Source: Hyphomonas sp. L-53-1-40 (GTDB lineage: Bacteria > Pseudomonadota > Alphaproteobacteria > Caulobacterales > Hyphomonadaceae). Taken from it: a stretch of DNA of 64,000 nt. The DNA lies in the NCBI RefSeq assembly GCF_000682775.1, contig NZ_AWFI01000019.1:62001-126000 (forward strand). The letters run 5' to 3'. Numbering within the stretch: position 1 is the stretch's first letter; every line of letters begins with the position of its first letter. The notes beneath the pieces are model-generated. The model searched no databases. It had not been told where the DNA came from and was given only the letters and a program-made list of their open reading frames with translations. This document shows, in pieces, positions 52,410 to 61,638 of the stretch. The position numbers and the translations under genes are program-made.

Positions 52410-53498
52410 CTACATGGCCCTCACGGGGCCTTTGATGGGGGTGCCAGCCTCAGGATCGGCCGGCTTACCGGCATTGCGCCCATAGTCATGCTTCTTCAGC
52501 AGGCCCCGGAATTGATGATAGGAGAGTCCTAGCAGGTCTGCGGCGCGGCCCTGATGGCCTTGTGACAGGCTGAGCGCTTCATCAATCAATTGCATCTCGA
52601 AGGCAGCGACCTGCGCGCTGAAATCGGCGGCGATCTCTGGATTGTCGCGAATGCGTACCGGGTCGGCCCGAAGCGTCTCGGAGTGACCGGTCTTGCCGGC
52701 CCCGATCGGGCGCCAGGGAGAATCGAATGGGTCGAGTACGGCCGGATCGAACAAGACCGGTTCGTCCGGTGCCATCAGCATGGCGCGATGTGCGAGCCTT
52801 TGCGCGAAATTGCGCAGTTCACGTACATTGCCGGGCCAGTCATGAGCTTCGATAGCGGCGATGGTCGAGGGGGCAAAACCGGGGAAATCCTGCGCCATTT
52901 CGATCGCCATACGCCGAGCGAAATGGTCGGCCAGCAGGCTGGCATCACCAGGTCGGGCCCTGAGCGGAGGTAGGGTAATGACATCAAAAGCAAGCCGGTC
53001 CAGAAGGTCGGCGCGGAATTCGCCTGCCTCCACCATGCCCGGCAGGTCGGCGTTTGTGGCGGCCACGATGCGAACATCCGTTGAGAGTACTTTTGATCCG
53101 CCCACCCGCTGAAATTCGCCATACTCGACAACACGCAGCAATTTTTCCTGAACCTGTGCGCTGGCGGTCGCTATTTCGTCGAGGAAGATCGTACCGCCAT
53201 CAGCCAGTTCAAACCGGCCCCGCCGCATTTCAGTCGCGCCGGTAAAGGCCCCGCGCTCATGCCCGAACAGCTCAGAATCCAGCAGGGTCTCCGACAGTGC
53301 GGCGCAATTGACCTTTATGAATGGACCATCCCAGCGCTTCGACAGGAAATGAAGGCGTTCGCCGATCAGCTCTTTGCCTGTGCCTCGCTCCCCGATGACA
53401 AGAATGGAGCGATCCAGCGGGGCGACACGGGATACATGCTCCTGCGCGCTCAGCCAGGCGGGCGCCTGCCCCAATAATTGCGTACTTTGATCAACCAT
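52410..53498 (-). CDS. pspF: Phage shock operon sigma-54 activator PspF
   Basis: A 362-residue AAA+ enhancer-binding protein. Walker A is GERGTGKE, the sigma-54 contact loop is GAFTGA, Walker B is GGTIFLDEI, and a Fis-type HTH lies at about 310-345 ([21 protein letters not shown]). It has no N-terminal receiver, as in E. coli PspF, which is held inactive by PspA. It is divergent from the psp genes and faces two upstream activating sites. Confidence 0.93.
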   Translation of the reverse strand: MVDQSTQLLGQAPAWLSAQEHVSRVAPLDRSILVIGERGTGKELIGERLHFLSKRWDGPFIKVNCAALSETLLDSELFGHERGAFTGATEMRRGRFELADGGTIFLDEIATASAQVQEKLLRVVEYGEFQRVGGSKVLSTDVRIVAATNADLPGMVEAGEFRADLLDRLAFDVITLPPLRARPGDASLLADHFARRMAIEMAQDFPGFAPSTIAAIEAHDWPGNVRELRNFAQRLAHRAMLMAPDEPVLFDPAVLDPFDSPWRPIGAGKTGHSETLRADPVRIRDNPEIAADFSAQVAAFEMQLIDEALSLSQGHQGRAADLLGLSYHQFRGLLKKHDYGRNAGKPADPEAGTPIKGPVRAM

Positions 53499-53558
53499 TT
53501 AGTCAAAATAGCAAAAATTAGAGGCAAAACATATAAAAAAATTGGCTAAATACACCAA
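53499..53558 (+). promoter_or_regulatory. Two PspF upstream activating sites
   Basis: TTAGTCAAAATAGCAAA (53499-53515) and the reverse of TTGGTGTATTTAGCCAA (53542-53558) fit the TTWGNNNATTTNNNCWAA-like pattern of PspF sites. They lie about 75-135 bp upstream of the -24 element, in a very AT-rich stretch, matching the spacing in enterobacteria. Confidence 0.65.
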
Positions 53559-53632
53559 ATTATAAAAATCAAATAGTCCGAAATACCTAAAAATACCAAA
53601 TAAAACAAAGATCTATAAAATTAATTTTGAAC

Positions 53633-53648
53633 TGGCACGGTCCTTGAA
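53633..53648 (+). promoter_or_regulatory. Sigma-54 promoter of the psp operon
   Basis: TGGCAC-GGTCC-TTGAA: the -24 GG is at 53634-53635 and the -12 region at 53644-53648 (consensus TGGCAC-N5-TTGCA, one mismatch). It lies about 62 bp upstream of the first small gene. Confidence 0.8.
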
Positions 53649-53709
53649 ATGACAGAAGGGCTCGGAGCGACAGGGCGTTGCTCACAAACACAAGAAGGAC
53701 AAACTGAAA

Positions 53710-53841
53710 ATGGAAGATCGCTACAACACTTCGGAAGCCCGCTCGGATGCTGGCCGTTTCGGTCGGTGGCTCGCGACGCGCCCGGCGGAAAGCTGGATGT
53801 TCTTCGTCGTCGGCATCTTCTTCGGCGGTCTGTTCTTCTAA
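53710..53841 (+). CDS. 43-residue membrane protein leading the psp operon
   Basis: MEDRYNTSEARSDAGRFGRW begins a 43-residue protein whose second half (SWMFFVVGIFFGGLFF) is one membrane segment. It is the first gene after the sigma-54 promoter and 30 bp before pspA, so it is surely co-expressed. AGAAGGA lies upstream. It is too short for common gene-calling cut-offs. A role as membrane anchor or sensor for PspA is inference. Confidence 0.7.
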   Translation: MEDRYNTSEARSDAGRFGRWLATRPAESWMFFVVGIFFGGLFF

Positions 53842-53871
53842 TCCTCCCCCCACTCACGAAAGGACACCAAA

Positions 53872-54564
53872 ATGGGCTTGTTCTCCCGACTCGGTGACAT
53901 CATCAATTCCAACATCAACGCGATGCTCGACAGCGCCGAAAATCCTGAAAAGATTGCCCGGCTCATCATCCAGGAAATGGAAGATACGCTGGTTGAGGTT
54001 CGCACCGCCGCGGCCCGCGCCATGGCAGACAAAAAGGAAATGGAACGCGAAATCGTCCATTTCACGCAGACCCGCGACGAGTGGGCTGCAAAGGCTGAAT
54101 TGGCCATCGACAAGGGTCGTGAAGACCTTGCTCGTGGCGCTCTGACAGCCAAGCAAAAAGCTGATGGCGAAATCGAACGCCGCAAGCTGGCAATGGACGC
54201 GGCTGAAGAAGCCTTTGAGAAGCGTCAGGACGATCTGGCCAAGCTTCAAGCCAAGCTCGATGAAGCGAAGGCAAAGCATCGGGCACTGATGATGCGTCGT
54301 GAAGCTGCTGAACAGCGCATTCGCATCCGCAGCCAGGTCTATGACGGCAAAGTGGATGACGCGCTGGCTCGTTACGGCAATATCGAGCGCAAGGTCGATG
54401 AAATGGAAGCCTATGCTGACACGATCAAGGGCCGTGAACCGACCCTCGAAGCCGAATTCGCCGCGCTGGAGCGTGACGAGAGCGTCGAGAAGGAACTCGA
54501 AGCCCTGAAAGCGAAGCGCGCCAAGTCATCGGCGAAGTCTTCCAGCAAGAAATCGGAGGACTAA
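53872..54564 (+). CDS. pspA: Phage shock protein A
   Basis: A 230-residue PspA/IM30 protein. The N-terminal amphipathic helix (MGLFSRLGDIINSNINAML) binds stressed membranes; the rest is long coiled coil with many Ala, Glu and Lys, ending in a Ser/Lys tail. It restrains PspF in the absence of stress and coats damaged membrane as oligomers. AAAGGA precedes the ATG. Confidence 0.96.
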   Translation: MGLFSRLGDIINSNINAMLDSAENPEKIARLIIQEMEDTLVEVRTAAARAMADKKEMEREIVHFTQTRDEWAAKAELAIDKGREDLARGALTAKQKADGEIERRKLAMDAAEEAFEKRQDDLAKLQAKLDEAKAKHRALMMRREAAEQRIRIRSQVYDGKVDDALARYGNIERKVDEMEAYADTIKGREPTLEAEFAALERDESVEKELEALKAKRAKSSAKSSSKKSED

Positions 54565-54567
54565 TCG

Positions 54568-54678
54568 ATGTTGTTTTCACTCGCTTGCCTCACCGGCTTC
54601 ATGACGCTGGTTTGCGCTCCGGGCCTTATCGCCCAGGCGCGCGCCAACCGGCAGCAATCTGCTGACGAGGCCGCCTGA
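54568..54678 (+). CDS. 36-residue membrane protein between pspA and pspB
   Basis: MLFSLACLTGFMTLVCAPGL starts a 36-residue protein with one hydrophobic helix and a short charged tail. It begins 3 bases after the pspA stop (GGAGG lies within the end of pspA), and its TGA overlaps the pspB ATG. The tight packing argues that it is translated. No family is recognised. Confidence 0.65.
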   Translation: MLFSLACLTGFMTLVCAPGLIAQARANRQQSADEAA

Positions 54679-54932
54679 TGGATGAGTTTATTCCAATCAT
54701 AGCGATCGTCTCGCTGTTCATCGTCCTCCCGGGCATGATCTTCCACTACATCACCCTGTGGCGGAAGCAGAAAACCCTGATGCCCGACGATGAGCGCATG
54801 ATGGAGGATCTCTGGCGCTCGGCCAAGGCGATGGAACGCCGGATCGAGACGCTCGAATCTCTCCTTGAGCAGAGCGAAGCGGACAGCCCCCGCAGGCCGC
54901 CTCGTTCTTCCCGCCCCACTTTTGACGACTAA
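54678..54932 (+). CDS. pspB: Phage shock protein B
   Basis: An 84-residue protein with an N-terminal membrane segment (IIAIVSLFIVLPGMIFHYITLW) and a cytoplasmic coiled coil (MMEDLWRSAKAMERRIETLESLL). With PspC it relays envelope stress to PspA. Confidence 0.92.
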   Translation: MDEFIPIIAIVSLFIVLPGMIFHYITLWRKQKTLMPDDERMMEDLWRSAKAMERRIETLESLLEQSEADSPRRPPRSSRPTFDD

Positions 54933-54944
54933 GGACCCAGACAT

Positions 54945-55391
54945 ATGTCCCGCCAATCCCGTGCCTACCGTGATACAGCCCCAGAAGGCGACCAGTACGG
55001 CTCCCCGAATCCGAAGCGCTACTACCGCTCGCGCCATGACAAGGTCATTGCCGGTGTCTGTGGCGGCCTTGCCGAACGCTTTGGTTGGGAACCCATCCTG
55101 GTGCGCCTGCTGGCCGTGCTCGCCTTTTTCTTTGTCGCCGGGCCGATCGCCCTGATCGCCTATATCGTTGTCTGGATGATCACACCGCGGACACCTTTGG
55201 GCGGTCGTACCATATCACCGGAAGAAGATGTCTTCTGGCGCAATGTGAACGATCGCCCCAGAGCCACTTTCGGGAACCTGAAATACACTTTCATGGATCT
55301 CGATGAACGCCTCAGGGATATCGAACGCAAGGTCACGTCTGACGAGTGGCGCCTGCGCAAGGAATTCCGCGACCTGGAGCGTGGCAACTAG
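54945..55391 (+). CDS. pspC: Phage shock protein C
   Basis: A 148-residue protein. The PspC domain (KVIAGVCGGLAERFGWEPILVRLLAVLAF) contains a membrane segment, and a C-terminal cytoplasmic helical region follows (LDERLRDIERKVTSDEWRLRKEFRDLE). It senses envelope stress together with PspB. Confidence 0.92.
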   Translation: MSRQSRAYRDTAPEGDQYGSPNPKRYYRSRHDKVIAGVCGGLAERFGWEPILVRLLAVLAFFFVAGPIALIAYIVVWMITPRTPLGGRTISPEEDVFWRNVNDRPRATFGNLKYTFMDLDERLRDIERKVTSDEWRLRKEFRDLERGN

Positions 55392-55436
55392 ACCGCGCCC
55401 ATTCACCCTAACCATCCGACAAGAAGGACCGGAAAA

Positions 55437-55646
55437 ATGCGTAAGGGGACGCTACTGACGAATAACTGGCTGCTCGGAGGGATTTCCATCCTCATCCTGA
55501 TGATGGTACTCTTTCTCTCTAGCCTCCAAGGACAGACAGCACTGGAGTTCGGCGGGCTTCAGATGACGTTTGCGCCGCACGAAGAGGGGGGCGTTCGCCT
55601 CAGCATCGCCCGCTCTTTCGGCGATTCAGACTTCACCGCGCTTTAA
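55437..55646 (+). CDS. Small membrane protein at the end of the psp operon
   Basis: A 69-residue protein with one membrane segment ([20 protein letters not shown]) and a short outer domain. It lies 45 bp after pspC, with a good ribosome-binding site (AGAAGGACCGG). Its end overlaps the convergent mnmC stop region by 21 bp. A role in the Psp response is inferred from position. Confidence 0.65.
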   Translation: MRKGTLLTNNWLLGGISILILMMVLFLSSLQGQTALEFGGLQMTFAPHEEGGVRLSIARSFGDSDFTAL

Positions 55647-57476
55647 GGCACGAACAATCAGGCGCATGGGGCTGACCGCCTCAAGCGCCGCCACTTCGGC
55701 GGGGGACGGCCCGCCAAGGCACATGGCCGCCAGCACCCGGCCGGCCCAGGGGCCCCAGGTAAAGCCGCGCGCGCCAAAACCGTTCACCATGAATATGCCC
55801 GGCAACACGGGGGCGTCCGCATCGACAGGGCGCCCTTTTCGCATGCCGGAAAATGTCTCCAGCGCTGCAGGATAATCGGGCACGGCGCCGACCAGGGGCA
55901 ATCGATCAGCGGTGGTCGCACGAATGGCAGCGCGAGACTGAACGGGCAGCGACGTTGCGCTTCGTTGCCACCATGGAGACAATTGTCGCAATGCGTCGGC
56001 ATTGGTGGCGCGGGCAGCGGCGGACGTTGCAGCCGGTACACCATCTTCGATTTTTTCAAACGTAGCGCCCCAGAGCCTCTGATCTTCCAATGCCAGTGCG
56101 TAGTGCCCGCTCGCCATTGCCTCTGCTTGAACGGGTGTGGCGTCCGCGACGCTCTCGACCTGACCCAATCGGCCTTCCAGCCCGACCCAGCCAAGTTGCC
56201 GGTTCGTCTCCATGGCGGTGGCGAGGACGATGATGTCGAACACCTCGGCATTCACCAAGCGATTCTGAAGCGAAACCTCGACCGCTCCGGTCCGAACCTG
56301 AACATTGTCAAGCAATCCGGAAATGATCCGCGCAGGCTCAAGGATCAGTGCGCGCTTGTGGAGCAGGCCGCCGCCCGAAATGGCTTCAAGGTCTTCCAAA
56401 GGCAGAGGCGGGTCCGCGAGCAATTTCGCGAACCGGGTCTGCTCGGCCTTGTCCTTTGGCATTTGGCGTACGGTGGTTTCGTGTGCGCCTTCCATGCCTG
56501 AATAGGCGCGGCGGGCGGCAAGATAAGCGTCGATCAGCAAGCGGGCTTGCGCCGTGTCGCCCGCATCGAGCCGAGGCATCACAAGGGCCAGCGGATTGCC
56601 ACTTGCGCCGCTTGCGGGACCGGTGGGGTCAAACACAGTCACATCTGCGCCGCGCTGCGCCAATGTGTAAGCCGCGCTCGCCCCGGCGATCCCTGCGCCC
56701 AGAATGGCGACCTTTTGGCTCGGGCCACTATGCGCGCGCAGGCAGTAGATGTCCGGCTTGGCGGGAGAGGCAAGTGCCAACCTTGCTTCCAGTCGCTGCC
56801 GCTTGCGTCCGTGTCCCGGTGCTTTGGCGACATCGAAGCCGACCTCTGTCAGTCCGCGCCGAACTGCGCCTGCCACGGTGAACGTGCCGATGCTTGCGCC
56901 GGGCTTGGAGCGCTCTGCAATCAGTCCGTAAAGATCAGCTGACCACATGGCTTCATTCTTTGCCGGGCTGAATCCGTCGAGAAACCAGGCATCGGCCATG
57001 AACTGGCTCTGTGGCAGCGTGTCATGAATATCGCCGAGATGAAGCGTGAGAGTCACGCCGATATCAGGCCAGACAAGGTGGTGAACACAGCGCACAGGCC
57101 CTGGCCAATCGGCGAGCAGTCGCGCTGCCAAGCATGCCAGTTCCGGCCACGCGCCCAACGCGCGCGCCGCATCAGCCTCAGTCAGGGGATAGCCTTCGAA
57201 GCTGACAAAATGGAGCCATGCATCCGGGGCTGGCCGGTGCGCTTGCCACAGTTCGCACAAGGCGAGGAAGTTCAATCCTGTGCCAAATCCGGTTTCGGCT
57301 ACCGTGAATTCGGTCTTGCCGGCCCAGGCTTCCGGAAGGCCGCAGCCCTGCAGGAAAACCGCGCGGGTTTCGGCCAGTCCATCCCCCGCCGTGAAGTACA
57401 CGTCCCCCGCCTCGCGGGCGACGGGCGTGCCGTCGTCCTTCCAGTCAATCATGGGATGCGTGAGCAAGCGGGCCAT
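55626..57476 (-). CDS. mnmC: Bifunctional tRNA mnm5s2U biosynthesis protein MnmC
   Basis: A 616-residue fusion. The N-terminal methyltransferase domain (residues about 1-235) has [13 protein letters not shown]; the C-terminal FAD oxidase domain has [17 protein letters not shown] and a final [14 protein letters not shown]. It converts cmnm5s2U34 of tRNA to mnm5s2U34 in two steps. It is convergent with the psp operon. Confidence 0.94.
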   Translation of the reverse strand: MARLLTHPMIDWKDDGTPVAREAGDVYFTAGDGLAETRAVFLQGCGLPEAWAGKTEFTVAETGFGTGLNFLALCELWQAHRPAPDAWLHFVSFEGYPLTEADAARALGAWPELACLAARLLADWPGPVRCVHHLVWPDIGVTLTLHLGDIHDTLPQSQFMADAWFLDGFSPAKNEAMWSADLYGLIAERSKPGASIGTFTVAGAVRRGLTEVGFDVAKAPGHGRKRQRLEARLALASPAKPDIYCLRAHSGPSQKVAILGAGIAGASAAYTLAQRGADVTVFDPTGPASGASGNPLALVMPRLDAGDTAQARLLIDAYLAARRAYSGMEGAHETTVRQMPKDKAEQTRFAKLLADPPLPLEDLEAISGGGLLHKRALILEPARIISGLLDNVQVRTGAVEVSLQNRLVNAEVFDIIVLATAMETNRQLGWVGLEGRLGQVESVADATPVQAEAMASGHYALALEDQRLWGATFEKIEDGVPAATSAAARATNADALRQLSPWWQRSATSLPVQSRAAIRATTADRLPLVGAVPDYPAALETFSGMRKGRPVDADAPVLPGIFMVNGFGARGFTWGPWAGRVLAAMCLGGPSPAEVAALEAVSPMRLIVRALKRGEV

Positions 57477-57551
57477 GCGAGACGGGTTAGCCGGGCAGTA
57501 CCGTTTTGAACAGTCCTCTGCGGCTGCATGCTTTCTGACACCGAATTAATC

Positions 57552-57576
57552 GGATCGCTCTTGTCCGTCGCGCGTT
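57552..57576 (+). promoter_or_regulatory. Sigma EcfG-like promoter of csbD
   Basis: GGATC (57552-57556), 16 bp, CGTT (57573-57576): one mismatch from GGAAC-N16/17-CGTT, 54 bp upstream of the csbD ATG. Confidence 0.5.
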
Positions 57577-57629
57577 GATTGAATGACCGCGATCATGCGG
57601 CCGACACAAACAAACTGAAGGAGACCCAA

Positions 57630-57800
57630 ATGGACAAGGAACATCTCAAGGGCGGTGCCAAGGAAGCTGAAGGCGAAGTCAAGGAAACTGTCGGTGAAAT
57701 GACAGACAACAAGAAGATGCAAGCCGAAGGCAAAATGGACAAGGCCGAAGGCGAAGCCCGCAAGACAGCGGGTGACGTAAAGGACGCCGTCAACAAATAG
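57630..57800 (+). CDS. CsbD-family stress protein
   Basis: A 56-residue, highly charged protein with repeated motifs (KGGAKEAEGEVKETVGEMTD, then KMDKAEGEARKTAGDVKD), characteristic of CsbD. Members accumulate in the general stress response; their molecular activity is unknown. ATG 57630 follows GAAGGAG. A sigma EcfG-like promoter precedes it and a terminator follows. Confidence 0.9.
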   Translation: MDKEHLKGGAKEAEGEVKETVGEMTDNKKMQAEGKMDKAEGEARKTAGDVKDAVNK

Positions 57801-57823
57801 GCGACCCCCTGAACCACTGTGAA

Positions 57824-57848
57824 AGCCGCTCCACCCGGGGCGGCTTTT
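57824..57848 (+). terminator. Intrinsic terminator of csbD
   Basis: GCCGCTCC/GGGGCGGC stem (one U-G) with loop ACCC, followed by four T. Confidence 0.75.
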
Positions 57849-57906
57849 CCTTGCGTGCTGCTTGATGGCGCGCCACATAGAGCCTCTCAGCAGAAGGCAT
57901 GCAATC

Positions 57907-58194
57907 ATGAGTGAGTTTGAGATCAAGCGCGAAGACGGAGAGACCGGCGGGCGCTATGTCACCTTGGTCAACGGCCACGAGGCCGAGATGACCTATTCGA
58001 AGGCGGGTACGGAGCGGATCATCATCGACCATACCGGCGTTCCGAAAGCGCTCGGCGGCATGGGTGTCGGCGTAGCCCTGGTCAAACGCGCGGTTGAGGA
58101 TGCGCGCCGGGACGGAATCAAGATCATTCCGCTGTGCCCTTTCGCGAAGGCGCAAATTCAAAAACATGCAGAATGGCAGGATGTACTGGCATGA
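57907..58194 (+). CDS. Small GNAT-like N-acetyltransferase, first of a tandem pair
   Basis: A 95-residue protein of the NATD1/YjdJ-type mini-GNAT family: YVTLVNGHEAEMTYSKAG, IIIDHTGVPKALGGMGVG (acetyl-CoA loop) and VKRAVEDARRDGIKIIPLCPF. ATG 57907 is preferred to an upstream ATG for family length. Its stop overlaps the start of the paralogous next gene (ATGA). Confidence 0.8.
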   Translation: MSEFEIKREDGETGGRYVTLVNGHEAEMTYSKAGTERIIIDHTGVPKALGGMGVGVALVKRAVEDARRDGIKIIPLCPFAKAQIQKHAEWQDVLA

Positions 58195-58472
58195 CCACGA
58201 TACCCATCACCCATGATGAAAATCATATGCGTTACAGCTATTTCGAGAACGGGCTGGAAGCGTATCTGACCTATGAGCGTCCGCGTACCGGGCTACGCCA
58301 TATCACGCACACGATCGTGCCGGGAGAACTGGGTGGACGCGGCCTTGGCAAAAATCTGGTGACGCGTGTGATGAATGACATCATTGCTGCGGGTGAGACG
58401 GTCTCTTCGTCTTGCTGGTTTGCAACGGCACTTATTGAAAAGACGCCGGAATGGGCTGCCCTGAGGGGATGA
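58191..58472 (+). CDS. Small GNAT-like N-acetyltransferase, second of a tandem pair
   Basis: A 93-residue paralogue of the preceding gene: EAYLTYERP, ITHTIVPGELGGRGLGKNLV and TRVMNDIIAAGETVSSSCWF. The acetyl-CoA loop is intact. The tandem overlap suggests a duplication with joint expression, perhaps as a heterodimer. Its stop overlaps the YcgN-family ATG. Confidence 0.78.
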   Translation: MTTIPITHDENHMRYSYFENGLEAYLTYERPRTGLRHITHTIVPGELGGRGLGKNLVTRVMNDIIAAGETVSSSCWFATALIEKTPEWAALRG

Positions 58473-58918
58473 CCAAGCCTTTCTGGAAAACCACACCACT
58501 GGCTCAGATGTCATCGCAGGAATGGGAATCCCTCTGCGACGGCTGTGGCAAATGCTGCCTGCTCAAACTGGAAGACGAAGACACCGGTGAGATCGCTTAC
58601 ACGCGACTCCATTGCCGCCTGTTTGACGGGGATAGCTGTCAGTGTGCCGATTACAAAAATCGCAAGAAGATCGTCGAAGACTGCGTGATTCTTACTCCGA
58701 AGAAGGTCGAGGAAATCCGCTGGATGCCAAAGACCTGCGCCTATCGCCTGATCCATGAGGGCAAGGAGCTGCCGGACTGGCACTATCTCGTATGTGGTGA
58801 CCGCAGCCGCATCCACGAAGAGGGGCATTCGATCCGGGGACGCACCGTTTCCGAGGACACGGTCTTCGATGAGGACACAGAAGACTGGGTCGTCGACTGG
58901 GAAGGCAATGAACCCTAG
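58469..58918 (+). CDS. YcgN-family cysteine cluster protein
   Basis: A 149-residue protein of the UPF0260/YcgN family: CDGCGKCCLLKLEDEDTGEI, with further conserved Cys in HCRLFDG and CQCADY. It probably binds zinc or an iron-sulfur cluster. ATG 58469 overlaps the preceding stop. Its own stop overlaps that of the convergent LysR gene. Confidence 0.9.
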   Translation: MTKPFWKTTPLAQMSSQEWESLCDGCGKCCLLKLEDEDTGEIAYTRLHCRLFDGDSCQCADYKNRKKIVEDCVILTPKKVEEIRWMPKTCAYRLIHEGKELPDWHYLVCGDRSRIHEEGHSIRGRTVSEDTVFDEDTEDWVVDWEGNEP

Positions 58919-59857
58919 ACGCCGACCACTTCACTATTGGTCGCCTCGGTCTTCAGCCATTTGATGAAGTTGCGCACATCTGGCGTCAGGTGACGGCCTT
59001 TCGGGTAGACGATCCAGTACCCGAAATCGATCAGGTGGGAGCCATCCGCGAAGGGCGCGACCAGCCGACCAGAGGCGAGATCCGCTGCTGCAATCGCGCG
59101 TTTGGCAAGCGCCACGCCGCGCCCGGCGGCAGCTGAAACGTGGGCCGCGTGAGCCATCAACATCTTTCACATTCCGCGCACGCAGCCAGCTGGCCCAGTC
59201 GGGGCAGGACGGGTCATTCTCGTTGCTCTCATCATGGATCAGTGTGTGATGCCGCAAATCCGAAGGCTTACGGATCGCGTCGGTTCCTTCCAGCAGGGCA
59301 GGGGAACAGACCGGCAAGACAGTCTCGTCCATCAGCTTTTCAGATTTCAGGCCGTCATAATTGCCCCGGCCATAGCGGATTGCGAAATCGGCATCGGCCG
59401 TGGTGAAATCGGTCAGGCCCATATCGGCCGAGATCCAGGCCTCGGTCTCCTCATGTTCCCGGTGGAAGCCATCAAGGCGGGGCGCCAGCCATTTCGCGGC
59501 GAAGGACGGCGCAGATGACACCATGACCCGGCCTTTGCGCGCTGGAGCCTGCATGATCCGCCCGGCTTCAGAAATTCTCTCGAATGCATCGCGCACCAGC
59601 GGCAGGCTGGCCTGGGCGGCATCTGTCAGCAAAACTGAACGGCCTGTGCGCTTGAACAGGGGCGTGCCAGCATATTCTTCCAGCTGCCTTATCTGTTGTG
59701 AAATCGCGCCGGGCGTGACATTCAGCTCTTCGGCAGCCTGTGTAAAAGACAGCCGCCGCGCGGCGGCCTCAAAAGCTCTCAGCGCGTTCAATGGGGGAAG
59801 TCGGTCGGATGAGTCTGACATGGATAGTTTCTCTAAAGGATCGCTGTAGGGGTTCAT
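58915..59857 (-). pseudogene. GcvA-like LysR-family regulator with a frameshift
   Basis: The N-terminal part from ATG 59857 (or 59821) encodes a LysR HTH (LPPLNALRAFEAAARRLSFT through GAISQQIRQLEE) and most of the effector domain. Near 59150-59163, after ARNVKDVD, the frame is lost. The correct continuation (AHAAHVSAAAGRGVALAKRA to HLTPDVRNFIKWLKTE, stop 58915) is in another frame. A one-base indel explains this. It is a recent pseudogene or a sequencing error. Confidence 0.8.
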
Positions 59858-59929
59858 GCTTGCGTCCGCCGCGTCAAGAGCCATTTTGACACCTGACTGA
59901 TCAGCTTGCCTAAAAAGAGGTCCGCCCGC

Positions 59930-61336
59930 ATGCGCCAATTCCCGGCTTTCTTCAACATGGATGACGCGCGCGTCGTCGTGTTCGGCGGTGGTGAGGAAGC
60001 GCGCCGCAAGGTGCGCCTGCTCGCCAAAACACCGGCGCATATCACTGTAATCATCGGAAAAGACATCGATTCCGGCTTCGCTCAGGAGTTTGCTGGGCGC
60101 ATCACGATTGCGCCGCAGGACCAGGCTGGCGCCGCGCTCGATGTTGCCCGTTTTGCAATTGTGGCCTGCCGAATTGATGAAAACACAGATCGCGCGATCA
60201 CTTGGGCGCGCCAATATGGCGTGCCTTTGAATGTCGTCGATCGGCCAGATCTCTGCGATTTTACGGTTCCATCCATCATGGACCGCGGCGAGATTGTTGC
60301 TGCCGTGGCCTCGGGCGGCTCTGCGCCTGTACTTGCCAAATCGGTGCGAGCCAAACTTGAAGCGCTTACACCCGCACGCATCGGCGATCTGGCGGAACTG
60401 GCCGGACGCATGCGAGAAGAGGTGAAGTCCAAATTGCCGGATTCTGGCGCGCGTCGGAAGTTCTGGGAGAGCGTGCTCAATGGCAAGGCTGCCGAACTTG
60501 CCTATGCGGGCGAGTTGGAAGCTGCTGAACAGGCGATGCGCGACGCACTGTCCGGCGGCCGGACGCAAGGCGTGGTTCATCTGGTTGGCGCGGGTCCGGG
60601 TGATCCGGAGCTGCTGACCCTGAAGGCGCTGCGCCTGCTGCAGGAAGCCGACATTGTCTATTATGACCGTCTGGTCAGCAACGATATCCTGACGCTCATT
60701 CGCCGGGATGCCGACCGCGTGTCTGTCGGCAAGAGCAAGGGCGACCATTCCGTCCCGCAGGATGAAATTCACGAAATGCTGATCCGCTCGGCCCGCGATG
60801 GCAAGCGCGTTGTACGCCTGAAGGGCGGCGACCCGTTTATCTTCGGGCGTGGCGGTGAAGAGATGGAAGCGGTGCTGGCCGCAGGCGTCGAAGCCTTCGT
60901 GGTGCCGGGTATTTCGTCGGCGCTGGGATGCGCGGCGCAGGCAGGTGTACCGCTGACCCATCGCGATCACGCCCAGAGCCTGACCTTCGTCACCGGCCAT
61001 GCCAAGGCGGGCGGCGTGCCCGATCTCGATTGGGAGTCTCTGGCCAAGCCGAACCAGACCGTCACCGTCTTCATGGGCGTCGGCACAGCGGCCGCCATTA
61101 CTGACAAGTTGATCGAAGCCGGGCGCGCGCCAGACACGCCGGTCGCAGTGATCGAGAACGGCACGCGGCCGAACGAAATTCAGGTTTTCGGTATTCTTGC
61201 TGAACTGCCTGACCTGATCACAGACAATGGTATCGAGGGTCCAGCATTGCTCATCATCGGCAAAGTGGCGGGCCTGCCTTTCGCGAGTGGCGCAATCGGC
61301 CTTTCAGGCTGCGTCAGCCAGGAGACTTTCGTATGA
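59930..61336 (+). CDS. cysG: Siroheme synthase
   Basis: A 468-residue trifunctional enzyme. The N-terminal dehydrogenase/ferrochelatase (FGGGEEARRKVRLL; CDFTVPSIMDRGEIVAAVASG) is fused to a uroporphyrinogen-III methyltransferase (HLVGAGPGDPELLTLKALR, VRLKGGDPFIFGRGGEE, VPGISSALG). It makes siroheme for the sulfite reductase encoded downstream. ATG 59930 follows AGAGG; TTG 59906 is an alternative. Confidence 0.95.
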   Translation: MRQFPAFFNMDDARVVVFGGGEEARRKVRLLAKTPAHITVIIGKDIDSGFAQEFAGRITIAPQDQAGAALDVARFAIVACRIDENTDRAITWARQYGVPLNVVDRPDLCDFTVPSIMDRGEIVAAVASGGSAPVLAKSVRAKLEALTPARIGDLAELAGRMREEVKSKLPDSGARRKFWESVLNGKAAELAYAGELEAAEQAMRDALSGGRTQGVVHLVGAGPGDPELLTLKALRLLQEADIVYYDRLVSNDILTLIRRDADRVSVGKSKGDHSVPQDEIHEMLIRSARDGKRVVRLKGGDPFIFGRGGEEMEAVLAAGVEAFVVPGISSALGCAAQAGVPLTHRDHAQSLTFVTGHAKAGGVPDLDWESLAKPNQTVTVFMGVGTAAAITDKLIEAGRAPDTPVAVIENGTRPNEIQVFGILAELPDLITDNGIEGPALLIIGKVAGLPFASGAIGLSGCVSQETFV

Positions 61337-61638
61337 CATCCGTTCGCCCGAAACTTAAGCCGGATACGCCAAAGGCCGTCACCGCATGGGAAACCGCGAC
61401 CGGCCAGAATGTCTGGATGGCCGCCGACGGCAGCTGGACCCAGGACGTTTCAAAAGTTGCCGCCTTTACCGGCGATGAGGCCGAAGCACGCCTTGCAGAT
61501 GCCCAGACGCAGGAGGGCATCGTTACCGATCCCTACTTCATGGAAGTTACCGAGACCGGGGAGATCACGGGCCGCGAGACCCTGCGCGAAACGATCCGCG
61601 CAAAAGGTCCGACCGTTTCCTATGGAGAGGGCGTGTAA
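61333..61638 (+). CDS. DUF2849 protein of the sulfite reductase operon
   Basis: A 101-residue protein (AVTAWETATGQNVWM, then TDPYFMEV) of a family regularly found just upstream of cysI in alphaproteobacteria. It overlaps cysG by 4 bp and the next gene by 1 bp, so it is fully within the operon. Biochemical role unknown. Confidence 0.85.
   Translation: MTSVRPKLKPDTPKAVTAWETATGQNVWMAADGSWTQDVSKVAAFTGDEAEARLADAQTQEGIVTDPYFMEVTETGEITGRETLRETIRAKGPTVSYGEGV

Noticed and set aside
59858-61000. Minus-strand frame continuous with the LysR gene (688 codons in all)
   Set aside because: The extra upstream part is antisense to cysG, which has strong family motifs. The LysR start is at 59857 or 59821.
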